A stretch of 64,000 bases of DNA, from positions 62,001 through 126,000 of the forward strand of contig CBDAVS010000042.1 of assembly GCA_965201085.1 (NCBI GenBank). The letters run 5' to 3'. The notes beneath the pieces were generated by a model. It ran no database searches, was not told where the DNA came from, and worked only from the letters and a program-made list of their open reading frames with translations. Numbering within the stretch: position 1 is the first letter of the stretch; each line of letters begins with the position of its first letter. A program made the position numbers and the translations under genes. The stretch comes from JAPOUP01 sp965201085 (GTDB lineage Bacteria > Pseudomonadota > Alphaproteobacteria > Rhodobacterales > Rhodobacteraceae). Of this stretch, positions 48,318 through 58,462 are shown piece after piece.

Positions 48318-49833
48318 GACACTCTCCTCGGCTCGTTCACCGGGACTGTCGCCGTTATCTGGCCGATTCGCAAGATGCTGCACCCGAAACGCGGCTTCCC
48401 ACCATCAACGGTGTTGCACTTCAGAGCGGAACGGGGGCGGTAAATGACGGAATCCGCCTTGCGGGGATTCACCGGATATGGCGGTCAGGGTATGCCGCGG
48501 AATCCGCCAGTCCTCCACCCGGGAGGCCCCCATGCGCAGGGTCCACGAACTCCAGCGGCGGCCCGGCGCCCCCGACATCACGAGGATCAGGCTGGACGTG
48601 AAATCGCGGGACGACATCCCGGCGATCCCGATCGGCCTCCAGGACCTCCACGGCGACGAAGGGACCCGAAAGCGGCTGTCCGGGCTTCCGGGCAGGATGG
48701 TGCTTCCCGGAAAGAGCCGCTGGGTCGGCAGGCCGGGGATGGAACCGTTGACCATCCCGGTGCCGGGGGTCGTGAAGCAGGGTCCCGGGTGCGGTTTCGA
48801 CCGGCTTCGGGAACCGGCGAACGGGCACCGGACGATCCGGCGAAGGCCGGAGGCCGGGCCACGGATCATGGGACGGATACGGATACGGATACCGGCGTCT
48901 GGTTGACAGCGTGTCGCTCCTCACGCCGGAACTTCCCGCCGGGGTCGGAAGGATGGTCGTGGAGAGGGGCCACAGGGTGGCCGGAAAAAAGCCTGGCGCC
49001 GCGTCGCGCGGCCGCCGTCATTCCTTCGTGGCCGGGACCGACGTCCACCATCCGACCGACCGCAGCCTGCCGATGGACGCGGCGCGGTGCATGGTCCGGG
49101 ACGTGTCCCGGGCCTGCGGGGGGCTGGGGCTACGCGGCTGGCGGCGGAAGGAATACCCTTGCGGAAAGCTCCGCAGGCTCTGTCCCGGTGTCGCCACGTC
49201 ACGGCCCGCCAACCCGCGCCCGAGGGACGTGGAGGCGCCGCTCCGGCTGGCGCTGAAGCTGGCGGACAGGGCGGAGGCCAGCTGCGCGGAGATCGACGGT
49301 ATGTTGGGTATCCCGGGCCCATCGGACAGTATCCGGGCCGCACACGCGCTGGATATCGAAGGGAAAGGCCGGGGTCCCGGTGGAGCCCGGCGTTCCGGTC
49401 CGCGTCCCTGAGGACCGTCACGGATTCCTCCCGCACCATTCGGTGATGCGGGAGGGGAGCGACGTGGACGTGGCGGTCCCCATGGGCGGGGAGGCGCGGG
49501 CCCGGTTCCCCGACCTGTCGGTGGTGAGCTTCGACAGGGGTCTGCACAGCCCCCCCGGACCGGCTGGGGCCTGCCGGGATGCCGGAGCCGACGCCATGCC
49601 GCGGAAAGGCAGGCTGTCGAAGGCGGACCGCGTCCGGGAAAGCGGGGAGGCGTTCCGCGGGGCGCGGCGCGCCCACGCCGCCGGCGGGTCGGCCATCAGC
49701 AACCTGGAGCACCGTGGCCCCGGCCGGGTGCGGAGCCACGGAAAGGAGGGTTTCGCCGGCGCGGTGGCGGTGGCGGTGCTGGCCGCGAACGTCCACCGCC
49801 CCGGCCTGATGCCGCCGGCGAGGGAGCGCCTCA

Positions 49834-50839
49834 GAGTTTGTTCCATAAGTTGAATGGTCCCGCAGGATGTGGCATTCCGGTTGGTGAACGCACCCAGATA
49901 CGGAGAGAGCCATGCCCTGGAACAGGACCACCCAACAGCTCCATAAGCGCCCGGACGACCACAGTCAAAACGATCTGACCGACGCCGAATGGACCGTCAT
50001 CGGGCCGATGCCGCCGAAGCGGGGAAGGATGGGACGGCCGCGCGAGGTCGACCTTCGGTCGGTGTCCGACGCGGGCCGGTATATCCTGTCCACGGGATGC
50101 CAGTGGCGCGCGTCACCCTCTGGATATCCACCGTTTTCCACCGACCGGAACCATTTTTACGCATGGCGGCGGAGCGGGCTCCCGGAGCGTGTCGCGCATC
50201 GTCTCCGGGACCTCGCGCGGCGGTGTCCGGGGCGCTCCGCGGAGCCGGCCGCCGCCCCGGTCGACAGCCAGTCGGTGAGGACCACGGAGAGCGGCGGCCC
50301 CCGCGGCCACCACGCCGGCAGGAAGGTGAAGGGGAGGTAAAGGCACCTGATCGTGGACGCCGGCGGCACGCCGGTCGTCATGACGGTTCACACCGCCGGC
50401 ATCCAGGACCGGGACGGCGCACCGGACCTGACCGCGGAGCCGCCGGAGACGGTGCCCACGGTGTGCAGGCCGTTCGCCGACGGTGGCCACCCGGGTCCGA
50501 AGCCGCGGGAGCGGCCTGCGGGGATGGGGCTGCCGGATGTGACCGGGACCGTCGAAAAACCGAAGGATGTCAAAGGGTTCACGGTTCTCCACCGCCGGTG
50601 GGTCGTGGAGCGGACCTTCGCCTGGATGGGCCGGTGCCGCCGCCTGTCGAAGGACTGCGGGCGCCTCTGCGGGAACTCGCCGGCATCCGGGGTGAGGCAT
50701 CACGCGCCACCGGTCCGGGCGTGAGTGAGGCACGAACGAACGCTGGCCGCCCGCCGGTTCCCGCCCAGGCGGGTGGCGAGGGCGTCAACTCCATGAAAAA
50801 CAATGATTTGATCATATCAGTGACTTATGATTTAAACTC
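49834..50839 (+). mobile_element. IS5-family (IS1031-like) element with nonsense mutation
   Basis: About 1006 bp inserted in ISNCY copy E, flanked by TCA on both sides (49831-49833 and 50840-50842), the TNA duplication expected for this group. Ends GAGTTTGTTCCATAAG and its imperfect mirror at 50820-50839. The transposase frame 49912-50724 is continuous (DAEWTVIGPMPPKRGRMGRP, DSQSVRTTESGGP, HRRWVVERTFAWMGRCRRLS) except for TAA at 50338-50340, where the copy at 35530 has a lysine codon position intact (VKGRKRH). It is therefore inactive unless the stop is read through. Confidence 0.87.
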
Positions 50840-51302
50840 TCAGGCTCCCCGCCGCCGCCTGACCGGGGCGTCCACCGGTGAACCGGCCCATGGAAGGCCC
50901 CGCCGCTGCGGGGCCCGCACCGGCGTACCCGCGGGCCGGCGGAGGCCCGGATGTTCATCATATGTTCCCGCCACCGACCGTCCCGTCGAAGCCCCGGGCG
51001 GCGCTCCGACGGGCCCGGCCACGGCCCCATGAAGCCGGAATCCGCCGGATTCGGCCCGAACCCCGGAAAAACACGGGGTTTTCTGGCAGATACTATTGTA
51101 ACGGCGCGGGATAGCGAAACGTTGCTCCTAGGCTCGGCCGGAATCTTCACGTTCCCGACCGAGGTGGCATCGGGACCGGATATCGCTCCTGAAGTTTGCG
51201 ACCGGCCGTCACAATTGACCGCGGCTGGCGTAAAGGACTCTGATCGGGTTTGAGATCGGAAGCGGATAGCGGGTCGACTGTCCGAGCCTGACCCGCCTCG
51301 AA

Positions 51303-53192
51303 TCACTCCTTCGGGTATCCCAGCCTGTTTACCGCCACGCGGATTTCATCAAGTATATTCGGGTCGTCTATTGTTGCCGGCTGCTTGAATTCAGCGCCAT
51401 CCGCGATCTTGCTCATGATCGCGCGAAGGATCTTGCCGGAGCGGGTCTTTGGAAGACGGTCAACGATCGCGACGAGCCTGAAGGCGGCGACAGGACCGAT
51501 CCGTTCTCTGACAAGCTTCACGCACTCGCTAATGATTTCTTCATGAGGTCGGTCAACACCCTTCGTGAGGCACACAAATCCCATCGGCAACTGTCCTTTC
51601 AGGGCATCCGCGACACCGATGACGGCGCATTCGGCAACATCCGGGTGGTAAGCCAGAATCTCTTCCATACCGCCGGTCGACAATCGGTGACCCGCGACGT
51701 TGATCACGTCGTCGGTACGCGCCATGATCCAGACATATCCATGCTCGTCCTTCATCCCGGCGTCACCTGTATCGTAATATCCCGGGAAGCGTTCGAGATA
51801 GGACTTTCGGAATCGGGCCTCGGCGTTCCAGAGTGTGGGTAGCGTTCCCGGAGGCAGGGGAAGCTCGATCACGATGGAGCCCAGCTCTCCAGTTGGTACG
51901 GAGTGGCCTCCGTCATCAAGGATCTTGATCCGGTATCCAGGCATCGGTACCGTGGGCGAGCCCAGCTTGACCGGCAACCGCTCGATTCCCATCGGATTGC
52001 CCGCGATGGTATAGCCGGTTTCGGTCTGCCACCAATGGTCGATAACGGGAACGTCCAGAAGTTCGCGCGCCCATACTATCGTGTCCGGATCCGCGCGCTC
52101 TCCCGCCAGAAAAAGCAGGTTGAGACAGGTCAGATCGTAGGGTTTGAGGAATTCTCCTTGGGGGTCCTCGCGCTTTATCGCCCGGAACGCGGTCGGTGCG
52201 GTGAAGAAACTGCGCACCCCGTGTTCCGAAATCACGCGCCAGAACGCTCCGGCATCGGGTGTCCCGACAGGCTTTCCTTCGAACACGATCGTCGTGTTGC
52301 CGTGAATCAAGGGTGCATAACAGATATAGCTATGGCCAACGACCCAGCCCACATCCGATGCCGCCCAGAATACGTCGCCCGGATCAACGTCGTAGATATT
52401 TTTCATCGTCCAGTTAAGCGCGACGAGATGGCCTCCGGTCGGGCGGACCACGCCTTTGGGCTGGCCGGTCGTACCCGACGTATACAGGATATAGGCTGGA
52501 TGATTTCCCGCGACCATCAGGCAATCGGCGGGGCTGGCGTCTTCCTGCGCCTGAACCCAGTCAAAGTCCCGACCGGCCACCAGGGTCGCCCGAGCCTGCT
52601 CACGCTGCAGGATCAGGGTGAAGTCAGGCTTGTGCTCAGCGATGTCGATGGCGCCATCAAGCAGCGGTTTGTATTCGACGACGCGGCCCGGTTCGATGCC
52701 GCATGACGCCGATAGAATCGCTTTCGGCCGGGCGTCATCGATTCTGACGGCGAGTTCGTTCGAGGCAAATCCTCCGAATACTACCGAATGAATGGCTCCG
52801 ATGCGGGTGACGGCGAGCATAGCGACGAGCGCTTCGGGCACCATGGGCATGTAGATGATGACCCGGTCACCCTTTTCGATGCCTCGGTCCCGTAGGGCAC
52901 CGGCTAAATTTGCGACCCGCGTCTGGAGGTCGCGGTAGGTAAACGTGCGCTTGGTCCCGGTGACCGGACTGTCATGGATGATCGCCGCTTGGTCGCCTCG
53001 GCTCGCGACATGGCGGTCCACGGCATTCCAGCAGGTGTTGGTCGTCCCATCGGAAAACCACTCATAGAGCGGCGCATTTTCATCAAAGAGAGCCTTTGTG
53101 GGCTTGCGCTCCCATTCGATGGCTTCCGCTGCCTTCATCCAGAAGGCTTCAGGGTCGTCCTGCCAGGATCCGTAAACGTCAGCGAATGCCAT
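51303..53192 (-). CDS. prpE: Propionyl-CoA synthetase
   Basis: 629 aa, AMP-forming acyl-CoA synthetase. ATP loop ILYTSGTTGQPKGVVRPTGG, HWWQTETGYTIAGNP, and C-terminal LPKTRSGKILRAIM with catalytic K587. LYEWFSDGTTNTCWNAVDRH and FLAGERADPDT distinguish it from AcsA and match the PrpE branch. It stands alone, about 200 bases from the end of ISNCY copy E. With AcsA it extends the short-chain acid theme. Regulation is not visible; it may answer to the ScfR-like regulator, which is inference. Confidence 0.9.
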   Translation of the reverse strand: MAFADVYGSWQDDPEAFWMKAAEAIEWERKPTKALFDENAPLYEWFSDGTTNTCWNAVDRHVASRGDQAAIIHDSPVTGTKRTFTYRDLQTRVANLAGALRDRGIEKGDRVIIYMPMVPEALVAMLAVTRIGAIHSVVFGGFASNELAVRIDDARPKAILSASCGIEPGRVVEYKPLLDGAIDIAEHKPDFTLILQREQARATLVAGRDFDWVQAQEDASPADCLMVAGNHPAYILYTSGTTGQPKGVVRPTGGHLVALNWTMKNIYDVDPGDVFWAASDVGWVVGHSYICYAPLIHGNTTIVFEGKPVGTPDAGAFWRVISEHGVRSFFTAPTAFRAIKREDPQGEFLKPYDLTCLNLLFLAGERADPDTIVWARELLDVPVIDHWWQTETGYTIAGNPMGIERLPVKLGSPTVPMPGYRIKILDDGGHSVPTGELGSIVIELPLPPGTLPTLWNAEARFRKSYLERFPGYYDTGDAGMKDEHGYVWIMARTDDVINVAGHRLSTGGMEEILAYHPDVAECAVIGVADALKGQLPMGFVCLTKGVDRPHEEIISECVKLVRERIGPVAAFRLVAIVDRLPKTRSGKILRAIMSKIADGAEFKQPATIDDPNILDEIRVAVNRLGYPKE

Positions 53193-53657
53193 ATCACTCC
53201 TCCAATGCGATTGCCTATTTTCATTGCGGAGTCGGGGCGCGGCAAGTCCGGCTTGAAAAAATGTGACGGATTATCGCAAAAATGGGTTTTGTGTCTTTTG
53301 ACGCTCACATCAGACGCCGGTGACCGAAACGGCGGGCTGGAAGGCGGACCAGAAAAAGAGTGGCGAATCGGTTGGATCTTCAGGAATTCGCGGCACCGAC
53401 GCTTTGATCGACGGGATGACCGGCGTGACCGATCAGGTACATGGTGTTGGATACCTTCGTCGCATGTCCGGTCTGGCGATGCGATTGCCTCGGCTGAAGG
53501 TTGGTGAGCGCTCTGTGTTCGGGATAGGGGGCCAACGTTCCGGCATCGCTCCTGGAGGATATTCCGCTATCGGTATGGTCACCGTTGTCTGGCTTCGCTT
53601 GACCTTCGTCGAGTGCACGGGCAGAGTGCAAGGCAAGTCGAATGCCTGGAAGCGTCA
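53193..53657 (+). other. Intergenic region between prpE and lolC
   Basis: 465 bases between divergent genes. It contains open but unrecognisable frames on both strands. In many relatives another gene precedes lolC; no trace of it was identified. Confidence 0.3.
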
Positions 53658-54938
53658 TTGCGTACCTCCCCGTTCTCTCCTTTCGAATGGATGATAGCCT
53701 GGCGCTACCTTCGTGCGCGCAGGGCCGAAGGTGGTGTCTCCGTCATGACCTTGATATCCCTGATCGGCATCGCGCTGGCGGTATTCGCGTTAATCGCCAC
53801 TCTCGCCGTCCGGTCGGGATTCAGAGCTGAATTCGTCGATACAATTCTGGGCGCCAACGCCCATGTCACCGTCTACTCCGCCACCTACAGAGCCGAGCGG
53901 GGTCAGACGACCCGTGCGATCACCGGGTATGACGCGACCGCCGCGCGCATTGCCGAAATCGATGGCGTGGTTCGCGCGGCTCCGCTGGTCAAGGGGCAGG
54001 TCCTGGCCAGTCTGAACGGAAGAAACGCGGGCGTGCAGGTGTTTGGCATAACGCTCGAAAATCTCAGGACCATACCGCGTGTCGCGGACGCGGACGAGAG
54101 ATATGGTGATATCGAGGCGTTCGGGAGAGGTATTGCCATAGGTTCGGGGGTGGCTCGCGAACTGGGCGCCGCCATTGGCGATAGGATCAGGTTGATCTCG
54201 CCGGACGGAGTCAAGACCGCCTTCGGGGTTTCGCCGCGCGTGAACGCCTACGAGGTCGTCTATATCTTCACCGCAGGCCGATACGACATCGACCGGACAA
54301 GACTCTACATGCCGTTCTCGGAGGCTCAGAGCTATTTCAATAAGGAAGGCCACGCCGATGAAATCGAGGTCTTCGTCGCCGAGCCGGAGGAGGTTGACGG
54401 ATATCTATCGCAGATCCTGAAAGCCGGTGGCGAAAACGCGCGTTTATGGACCTGGCGTGACAGTTCGGGAGCTTTTCTGCGGGCGCTTGAGGTCGAGGAT
54501 AACGTAATGTTTGTCATACTTTCGATCCTGGTGCTGATCGCGACGATGAATATCGTCTCCGGGCTGATCATGCTGGTCAAGAACAAGGGCCGCGATATCG
54601 GCATTCTGCGAACTGTCGGGCTTACCGAAGGGTCGGTTCTTCGTGTATTTCTTATCTGCGGTGCATCCATCGGCGTGGCCGGTACCTTGGCGGGTACGGT
54701 TATGGGGTGCCTATTCGCGATTTACATCGACCCGATCTTCAGCTTCGTTAATTTTGCGATGGGTGGCGGCGTCTGGGATCCCTCGATACGGGGAATATAC
54801 CATCTTCCAGCCAAACTTGTGCTTGGCGATGTTGTCGCCGCGGTCTGTCTTTCGCTCGGCCTGAGTTTCGTCGTTACGGTGTTTCCCGCCCGCCGCGCCG
54901 CGCGGATGAACCCTGTTGAGGCGCTGCGTTATGAATGA
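53658..54938 (+). CDS. lolC: Lipoprotein-releasing system permease (LolC/LolE)
   Basis: Inner-membrane component that extracts lipoproteins for LolA. 426 aa when begun at TTG 53658, just before SPFSPFEWMIAWRYLRARRA, the conserved start; no ATG is available in frame. One N-terminal helix, a large periplasmic domain of about 220 residues, then three helices with IATMNIVSGLIMLVKNKGRD and the C-terminal PARRAARMNPVEALRYE typical of the family. A single LolC/E-type gene serves both roles in many alphaproteobacteria. Overlaps lolD by eight bases. Confidence 0.93.
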   Translation: MRTSPFSPFEWMIAWRYLRARRAEGGVSVMTLISLIGIALAVFALIATLAVRSGFRAEFVDTILGANAHVTVYSATYRAERGQTTRAITGYDATAARIAEIDGVVRAAPLVKGQVLASLNGRNAGVQVFGITLENLRTIPRVADADERYGDIEAFGRGIAIGSGVARELGAAIGDRIRLISPDGVKTAFGVSPRVNAYEVVYIFTAGRYDIDRTRLYMPFSEAQSYFNKEGHADEIEVFVAEPEEVDGYLSQILKAGGENARLWTWRDSSGAFLRALEVEDNVMFVILSILVLIATMNIVSGLIMLVKNKGRDIGILRTVGLTEGSVLRVFLICGASIGVAGTLAGTVMGCLFAIYIDPIFSFVNFAMGGGVWDPSIRGIYHLPAKLVLGDVVAAVCLSLGLSFVVTVFPARRAARMNPVEALRYE

Positions 54939-55623
54939 CGTCGCCGCCCTGGAGCTTCAGGGAATCGAGAAGTGCTATGCCCGTGAAACGGCCGGAGAGT
55001 TGCCAGTGCTTCGCGGAGTCGATCTCCGGGTGTCGAGAGGCGAAGTCATAGCGTTGGTCGCACCTTCCGGCGCGGGCAAATCAACCCTCCTTCACATAGC
55101 GGGGCTGTTGGACGAGCCTGATAGCGGGAAGGTGATGATCGGTGGCACTGACATGTCGGGGCGAAGCGACCGCCGGCGCACCGAGGCGCGGAGGCGCGAA
55201 GTGGGGTTCGTGTATCAGTTCCATCACCTGCTGCCCGAGTTCACCGCTCTCGAAAACGTTGTTCTGCCCCAGCTGGCGAACGGTGTTGGCCAGGCAAAGG
55301 CCGAGGCCCTGTCGCTGGATCTTCTGGAAAGGATGGGTGTCAGTGGCCGATCCGATCATCGGCCGGCTGCGCTGAGCGGCGGTGAGCAGCAGCGAGTAGC
55401 CCTTTGTCGTGCGCTGGCAAACGAACCCTTGCTACTGTTGGCGGATGAACCGACCGGGAATCTCGATCCCGGCACCGCTGATCTGGTCTTTGGCGCTTTG
55501 ATGGATCTGATGCGGGACACACGCATGGCCGTGCTGGTCGCCACGCATAACCTTGATCTGGCCAACCGCATGGACGGCATGGTGCGGCTCGCCGACGGCA
55601 GGATCATACCGAGTAACGCCTGA
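54931..55623 (+). CDS. lolD: Lipoprotein-releasing system ATPase LolD
   Basis: 230 aa ATPase that powers LolC/E. ATG 54931 overlaps the lolC stop. Walker A APSGAGKST (residues 44-52), signature LSGGEQQRVALCRAL, Walker B LLLADEPTGNLD. The Gly usual at the start of Walker A is Ala, within normal variation. FVYQFHHLLPEFTALENV is the typical Q-loop region. Co-translated with lolC. Confidence 0.93.
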   Translation: MNDVAALELQGIEKCYARETAGELPVLRGVDLRVSRGEVIALVAPSGAGKSTLLHIAGLLDEPDSGKVMIGGTDMSGRSDRRRTEARRREVGFVYQFHHLLPEFTALENVVLPQLANGVGQAKAEALSLDLLERMGVSGRSDHRPAALSGGEQQRVALCRALANEPLLLLADEPTGNLDPGTADLVFGALMDLMRDTRMAVLVATHNLDLANRMDGMVRLADGRIIPSNA

Positions 55624-55659
55624 TATGTTGGAACTACAGCATCAATGTGTGACGAAAGC

Positions 55660-56049
55660 GCTTTACGCTTGCCGAAGAGCTTGCCCACAGAATCATTCAC
55701 TCCACCGGAAACCCGGGGATTAAATTGGAAGCGGCAATGAACCGGTTCACCGGTGCGTTCCTTATTCCCGGGCATCGGTTACGCGGCAAAGTGGGTGCTG
55801 ACCTCAGTCGGATCACGTATCAGGAAGTCATGCGTCTGAAGCAAATGTACGGTGTCTCGGCGGGTCGCTGTGTTGTCTCCGTCCGCGATCAAACACGCCT
55901 TCGCAGCCCTTGAAAGGCCGCGTCGGTTCGAGGGTCTCGTGTTGCGTGCGGTGGGTGGAAGCCTGATTTCATCGGTGCGTGCTGCAGAGCTTCTCAAGCA
56001 GCCGCTCGTCACCGTGGAGCGACAGATCAGCGGTCCAACAGTCCGGTGA
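55660..56049 (+). pseudogene. ImmA/IrrE-like metallopeptidase remnant
   Basis: Fragments of an ImmA/IrrE-type protein: EELAHRIIHSTGNPGIKLEA, AAMNRFTGAFLIPGHRL and ITYQEVMRLKQMYGVSAG in one frame, then ALERPRRFEGLVLRAVGGSL with ISSVRAAELLKQPL in another. The active-site motif of the family (HExLxH) is already EELAH here, and the N-terminal half is missing. It lies between lolD and an IS630 remnant and is probably a broken stress or phage-immunity type regulator. Confidence 0.6.
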
Positions 56050-56080
56050 CATGCATCGTCTACGACGCTTCCTGCCTATA

Positions 56081-57235
56081 CCAATCCAGCAAAGTAATCA
56101 CCCACCGGAGCTTTCATCTGGGTTCATCGTTGCCCAGCGCCGCCGTCCGAGAGAGGCGATGCGGTCTGGCTGGCCGGCGAAGTCCTTCCGGACCTCCTCG
56201 ACGGCGCCCTTGATCTCCCGCACCGTTTCGAACGTCCGGTTGGCGAAGTGGCGCTTCTTGAGGAAGCCGAACGCCGTTTCCATCGGGTTGGGTCCGGGGC
56301 TGTAGGGAGGCGGATGCAGCGGGGACAGGCTGGAAGGGATGACCGGCGCATGGCGTCCGGTGGGGGGCGCCTCGCCGGCCGCCGCCGGATGCCGGTTCAT
56401 TTCCCCGGTGTCGGCCCTGTCGCGGACATGGCCGGCGGCGACGGACCGCCGGGGGCGGAAAGCGGCGAAAGGATAGCGGTAGCCATGGCGGTGACCGCGC
56501 GGGATGCGCGGGCGGGTTCCCCGACGGGCCCACACCGGGGTGAGCGGGCCCTTCCGTCCGATCCGGCTTTCGTCCTGGAACCGGATGTCCACCGCCTCCG
56601 CCGGCGCCCCCTCCGGCAGGACATCCCGCGCAAGGCTCTGGAAATCGCGGCGAAACGCTTCCCGGAGGGCCGGGTGCGCGGGCCGGGGCGACAGGTGGCG
56701 GAAGGACAGGGAACGGATCAGGCGACGGACAGCCTCGACGCGGAACGCCACGCCGAAGGCATGCCGGATCCTGTCCCGGAGCGCCGCGACCGTCCATGGC
56801 CTGGACCCTTCGGCGGCGCCGGCCTCCAGCCACTCCCGGACCTGGTCCTTCCGGTCCGCGCCCAGGCGGCTGGGGCGTCCGCAGCGCCGCCGGGTCGCCG
56901 GAGCGGCGCCGCCGCCGTCGCTGTGGCGCCGGACCCGGTCGCGCCGGGTCTGCCGGGCGATCTCCGCCCGCGACATGGATGTCCCAGCAACCATGACGGT
57001 CGCCGCCAGCCGCCTGCGATGGTCCGCCTCCCTGCGTTTCCGCACGGTCTCCCCAAGCTCCGCAGGCCTGTGACCGGCGCCGGTGACCTGAACAGCTGCA
57101 GGCATGTCTTCCTCCCTGTGCTGATGTGCAAACCACAGGATACGGAAAGACCGCGCCGGTCAAACCACGCATCACCGGCCGGATATGGATCGGAGGTTCC
57201 CACTCTGTTCGTGAGCCATTACTTTGTTGGATTGG
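56081..57235 (-). mobile_element. IS630-family element, transposase with internal deletion
   Basis: 1155 bp with ends CCAATCCAGCAAAGTAATC and its near mirror, flanked by TA on both sides, the expected target of this family. The minus-strand transposase frame is 56098-57105: a helix-turn-helix part (SMSRAEIARQTRRDRV), the first Asp in VDIRFQDESRIG, and PPYSPGPNPMETAFGFLKKR with the last Glu. The segment that normally carries the second Asp (LDxAGWH) is replaced by a short run GEAPPTGRHAPVIP, so it is likely inactive. PPYSPELNPIE of the family reads PPYSPGPNPME here. Confidence 0.85.
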
Positions 57236-57325
57236 TATTAGATCACCCCGATCGGCTGGATGATCACTTGTGGCAACCGCCGACTTCGATATAAATGACT
57301 GCACTTTGATTGGGCGTTCCGAACA

Positions 57326-58462
57326 GTGCGAAGCTATAGCAAATTCGACCGATATGTCCTCTGGCAACTCGTGGCACGATTCGGCTTTTTCGCCATTGTG
57401 CTGGTCGGCGTTTCCTGGATCAACCAAGCCGTGCGGCTGTTCGACCAACTCATCAGCGATGGGCAACCTGCCGGAGTCTTTATCGAGATCACCGCGCTGA
57501 CGCTTCCGAACGTGATTCGCATCATGCTCCCGATCGCGGCTTTCGCGGCATCGCTGCACGTTGCCAACCGACTCACCTCGGAAAGCGAAATCCTGGCGGT
57601 CCAATCCGCTGGATGGAGTCGCCTGCGTCTGATGCGTCCGGCGCTCGCATTCGGTCTGATCGTAGCGCTGCTCGTATCAATACTCACCCATGTCGTCGTA
57701 CCGACCTCTGCCAAGCGGTTGGCGGAGCATCGAGAGGCCATATCGGCGAACATATTGCCGCGTCTGCTGGCGGAAGGCGAATTCCTGCATCCCACCAATG
57801 GAATCTCATTCTATATCAGGGACATCACACCTTCCGGCGAACTAACCGACATTTTTCTGATGGATTCGCGTGGCGCTGACCATAACGTAACCTATTCCGC
57901 CCAAAGTGCACTGTTGCTCCTCCATGATACCGGTCCCAAGCTGGCCATGTTCGATGGAATGGTACAAACGCTGTCGCCGGCCGGTAAGCGACTTGGGATA
58001 ACACAGTTCGACGAACTCGTATACGACGTCGCGGCGCTAGTGAGACAGATTCAGCCTGGAGAACGCAGAATGAGAGAGCTCACGACACAGGAACTGCTAT
58101 GGCCGAACGCCAACGTGACCGAGGAACTGAACCAGCCGCTTTCCAGAATACTGGCGGAAGGTCATGGGCGCATCAGTCAAGCGCTGATCGGTCTTGTAGC
58201 CGCTCTGACCGGATTTGCCGCGCTGATGCTCGGGGCTTTCAGTCGATCAGGATTTCTCAAACAGGTATTGGGAGCCGTGACAGCACTGATCGGCCTGAAG
58301 TTCATTGACAATCTGTTTATTGACGCCGCCAATTCCGATGCCAGCCTCTGGCCGCTACTCTATCTCGCCCCCGCTCTGGGTTTGGCCACCGTTGCAATGG
58401 TTGTCATTATCGCGGACAGGCCGAAAGCGCTGCTGCGCGGTTTCAGGGCCAGATCAGTATGA
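57326..58462 (+). CDS. lptF: LPS export permease LptF
   Basis: 378 aa inner-membrane subunit of the LptB2FG exporter. GTG start. Two or three N-terminal helices (DRYVLWQLVARFGFFAIVLV), the conserved coupling segment SAGWSRLRLMRPAL, a periplasmic jellyroll of about 150 residues, and three C-terminal helices. The start is only 90 bases from the IS630 right end, so its promoter must be there or in the IS. Overlaps lptG by four bases. Confidence 0.93.
   Translation: MRSYSKFDRYVLWQLVARFGFFAIVLVGVSWINQAVRLFDQLISDGQPAGVFIEITALTLPNVIRIMLPIAAFAASLHVANRLTSESEILAVQSAGWSRLRLMRPALAFGLIVALLVSILTHVVVPTSAKRLAEHREAISANILPRLLAEGEFLHPTNGISFYIRDITPSGELTDIFLMDSRGADHNVTYSAQSALLLLHDTGPKLAMFDGMVQTLSPAGKRLGITQFDELVYDVAALVRQIQPGERRMRELTTQELLWPNANVTEELNQPLSRILAEGHGRISQALIGLVAALTGFAALMLGAFSRSGFLKQVLGAVTALIGLKFIDNLFIDAANSDASLWPLLYLAPALGLATVAMVVIIADRPKALLRGFRARSV

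Larger units (their letters stand above)
47060..48438 (-). mobile_element. IS30-family element, intact copy
   Basis: About 1379 bp within the right-end region of ISNCY copy E. The ends carry related inverted repeats ending GAAGTGCAACACCG, one starting CCCCACTTCCAG and the other CCCCCGTTCCGC. It contains a complete transposase (47352-48317) and a long palindrome near the transposase 3' end. It is the only element in the window with a full open transposase. Confidence 0.85.
47020..51094 (+). mobile_element. ISNCY-type element, copy E, carrying nested IS30 and IS1031-like elements
   Basis: The outer ISNCY is in three pieces: 47020-47059 (AGTGTCCGCCAGAAAACCGC...), 48439-49833 (transposase, RRVHELQRRPGAPDIT through STVA/EHRGPGRVRSHGK in mixed frames) and 50843-51094, ending CTGGCAGATACT. 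Removing the two inserts restores the order seen in copy A. Flanking ATGGT and ATTGT may be a one-mismatch target duplication. The transposase is frameshifted. The order of events is ISNCY first, then IS30 and the IS5-type element. Confidence 0.87.

Noticed and set aside
56248..57294. 348-codon plus-strand frame
   Set aside because: Antisense to the IS630 transposase, which has matching terminal repeats and motifs on the minus strand.
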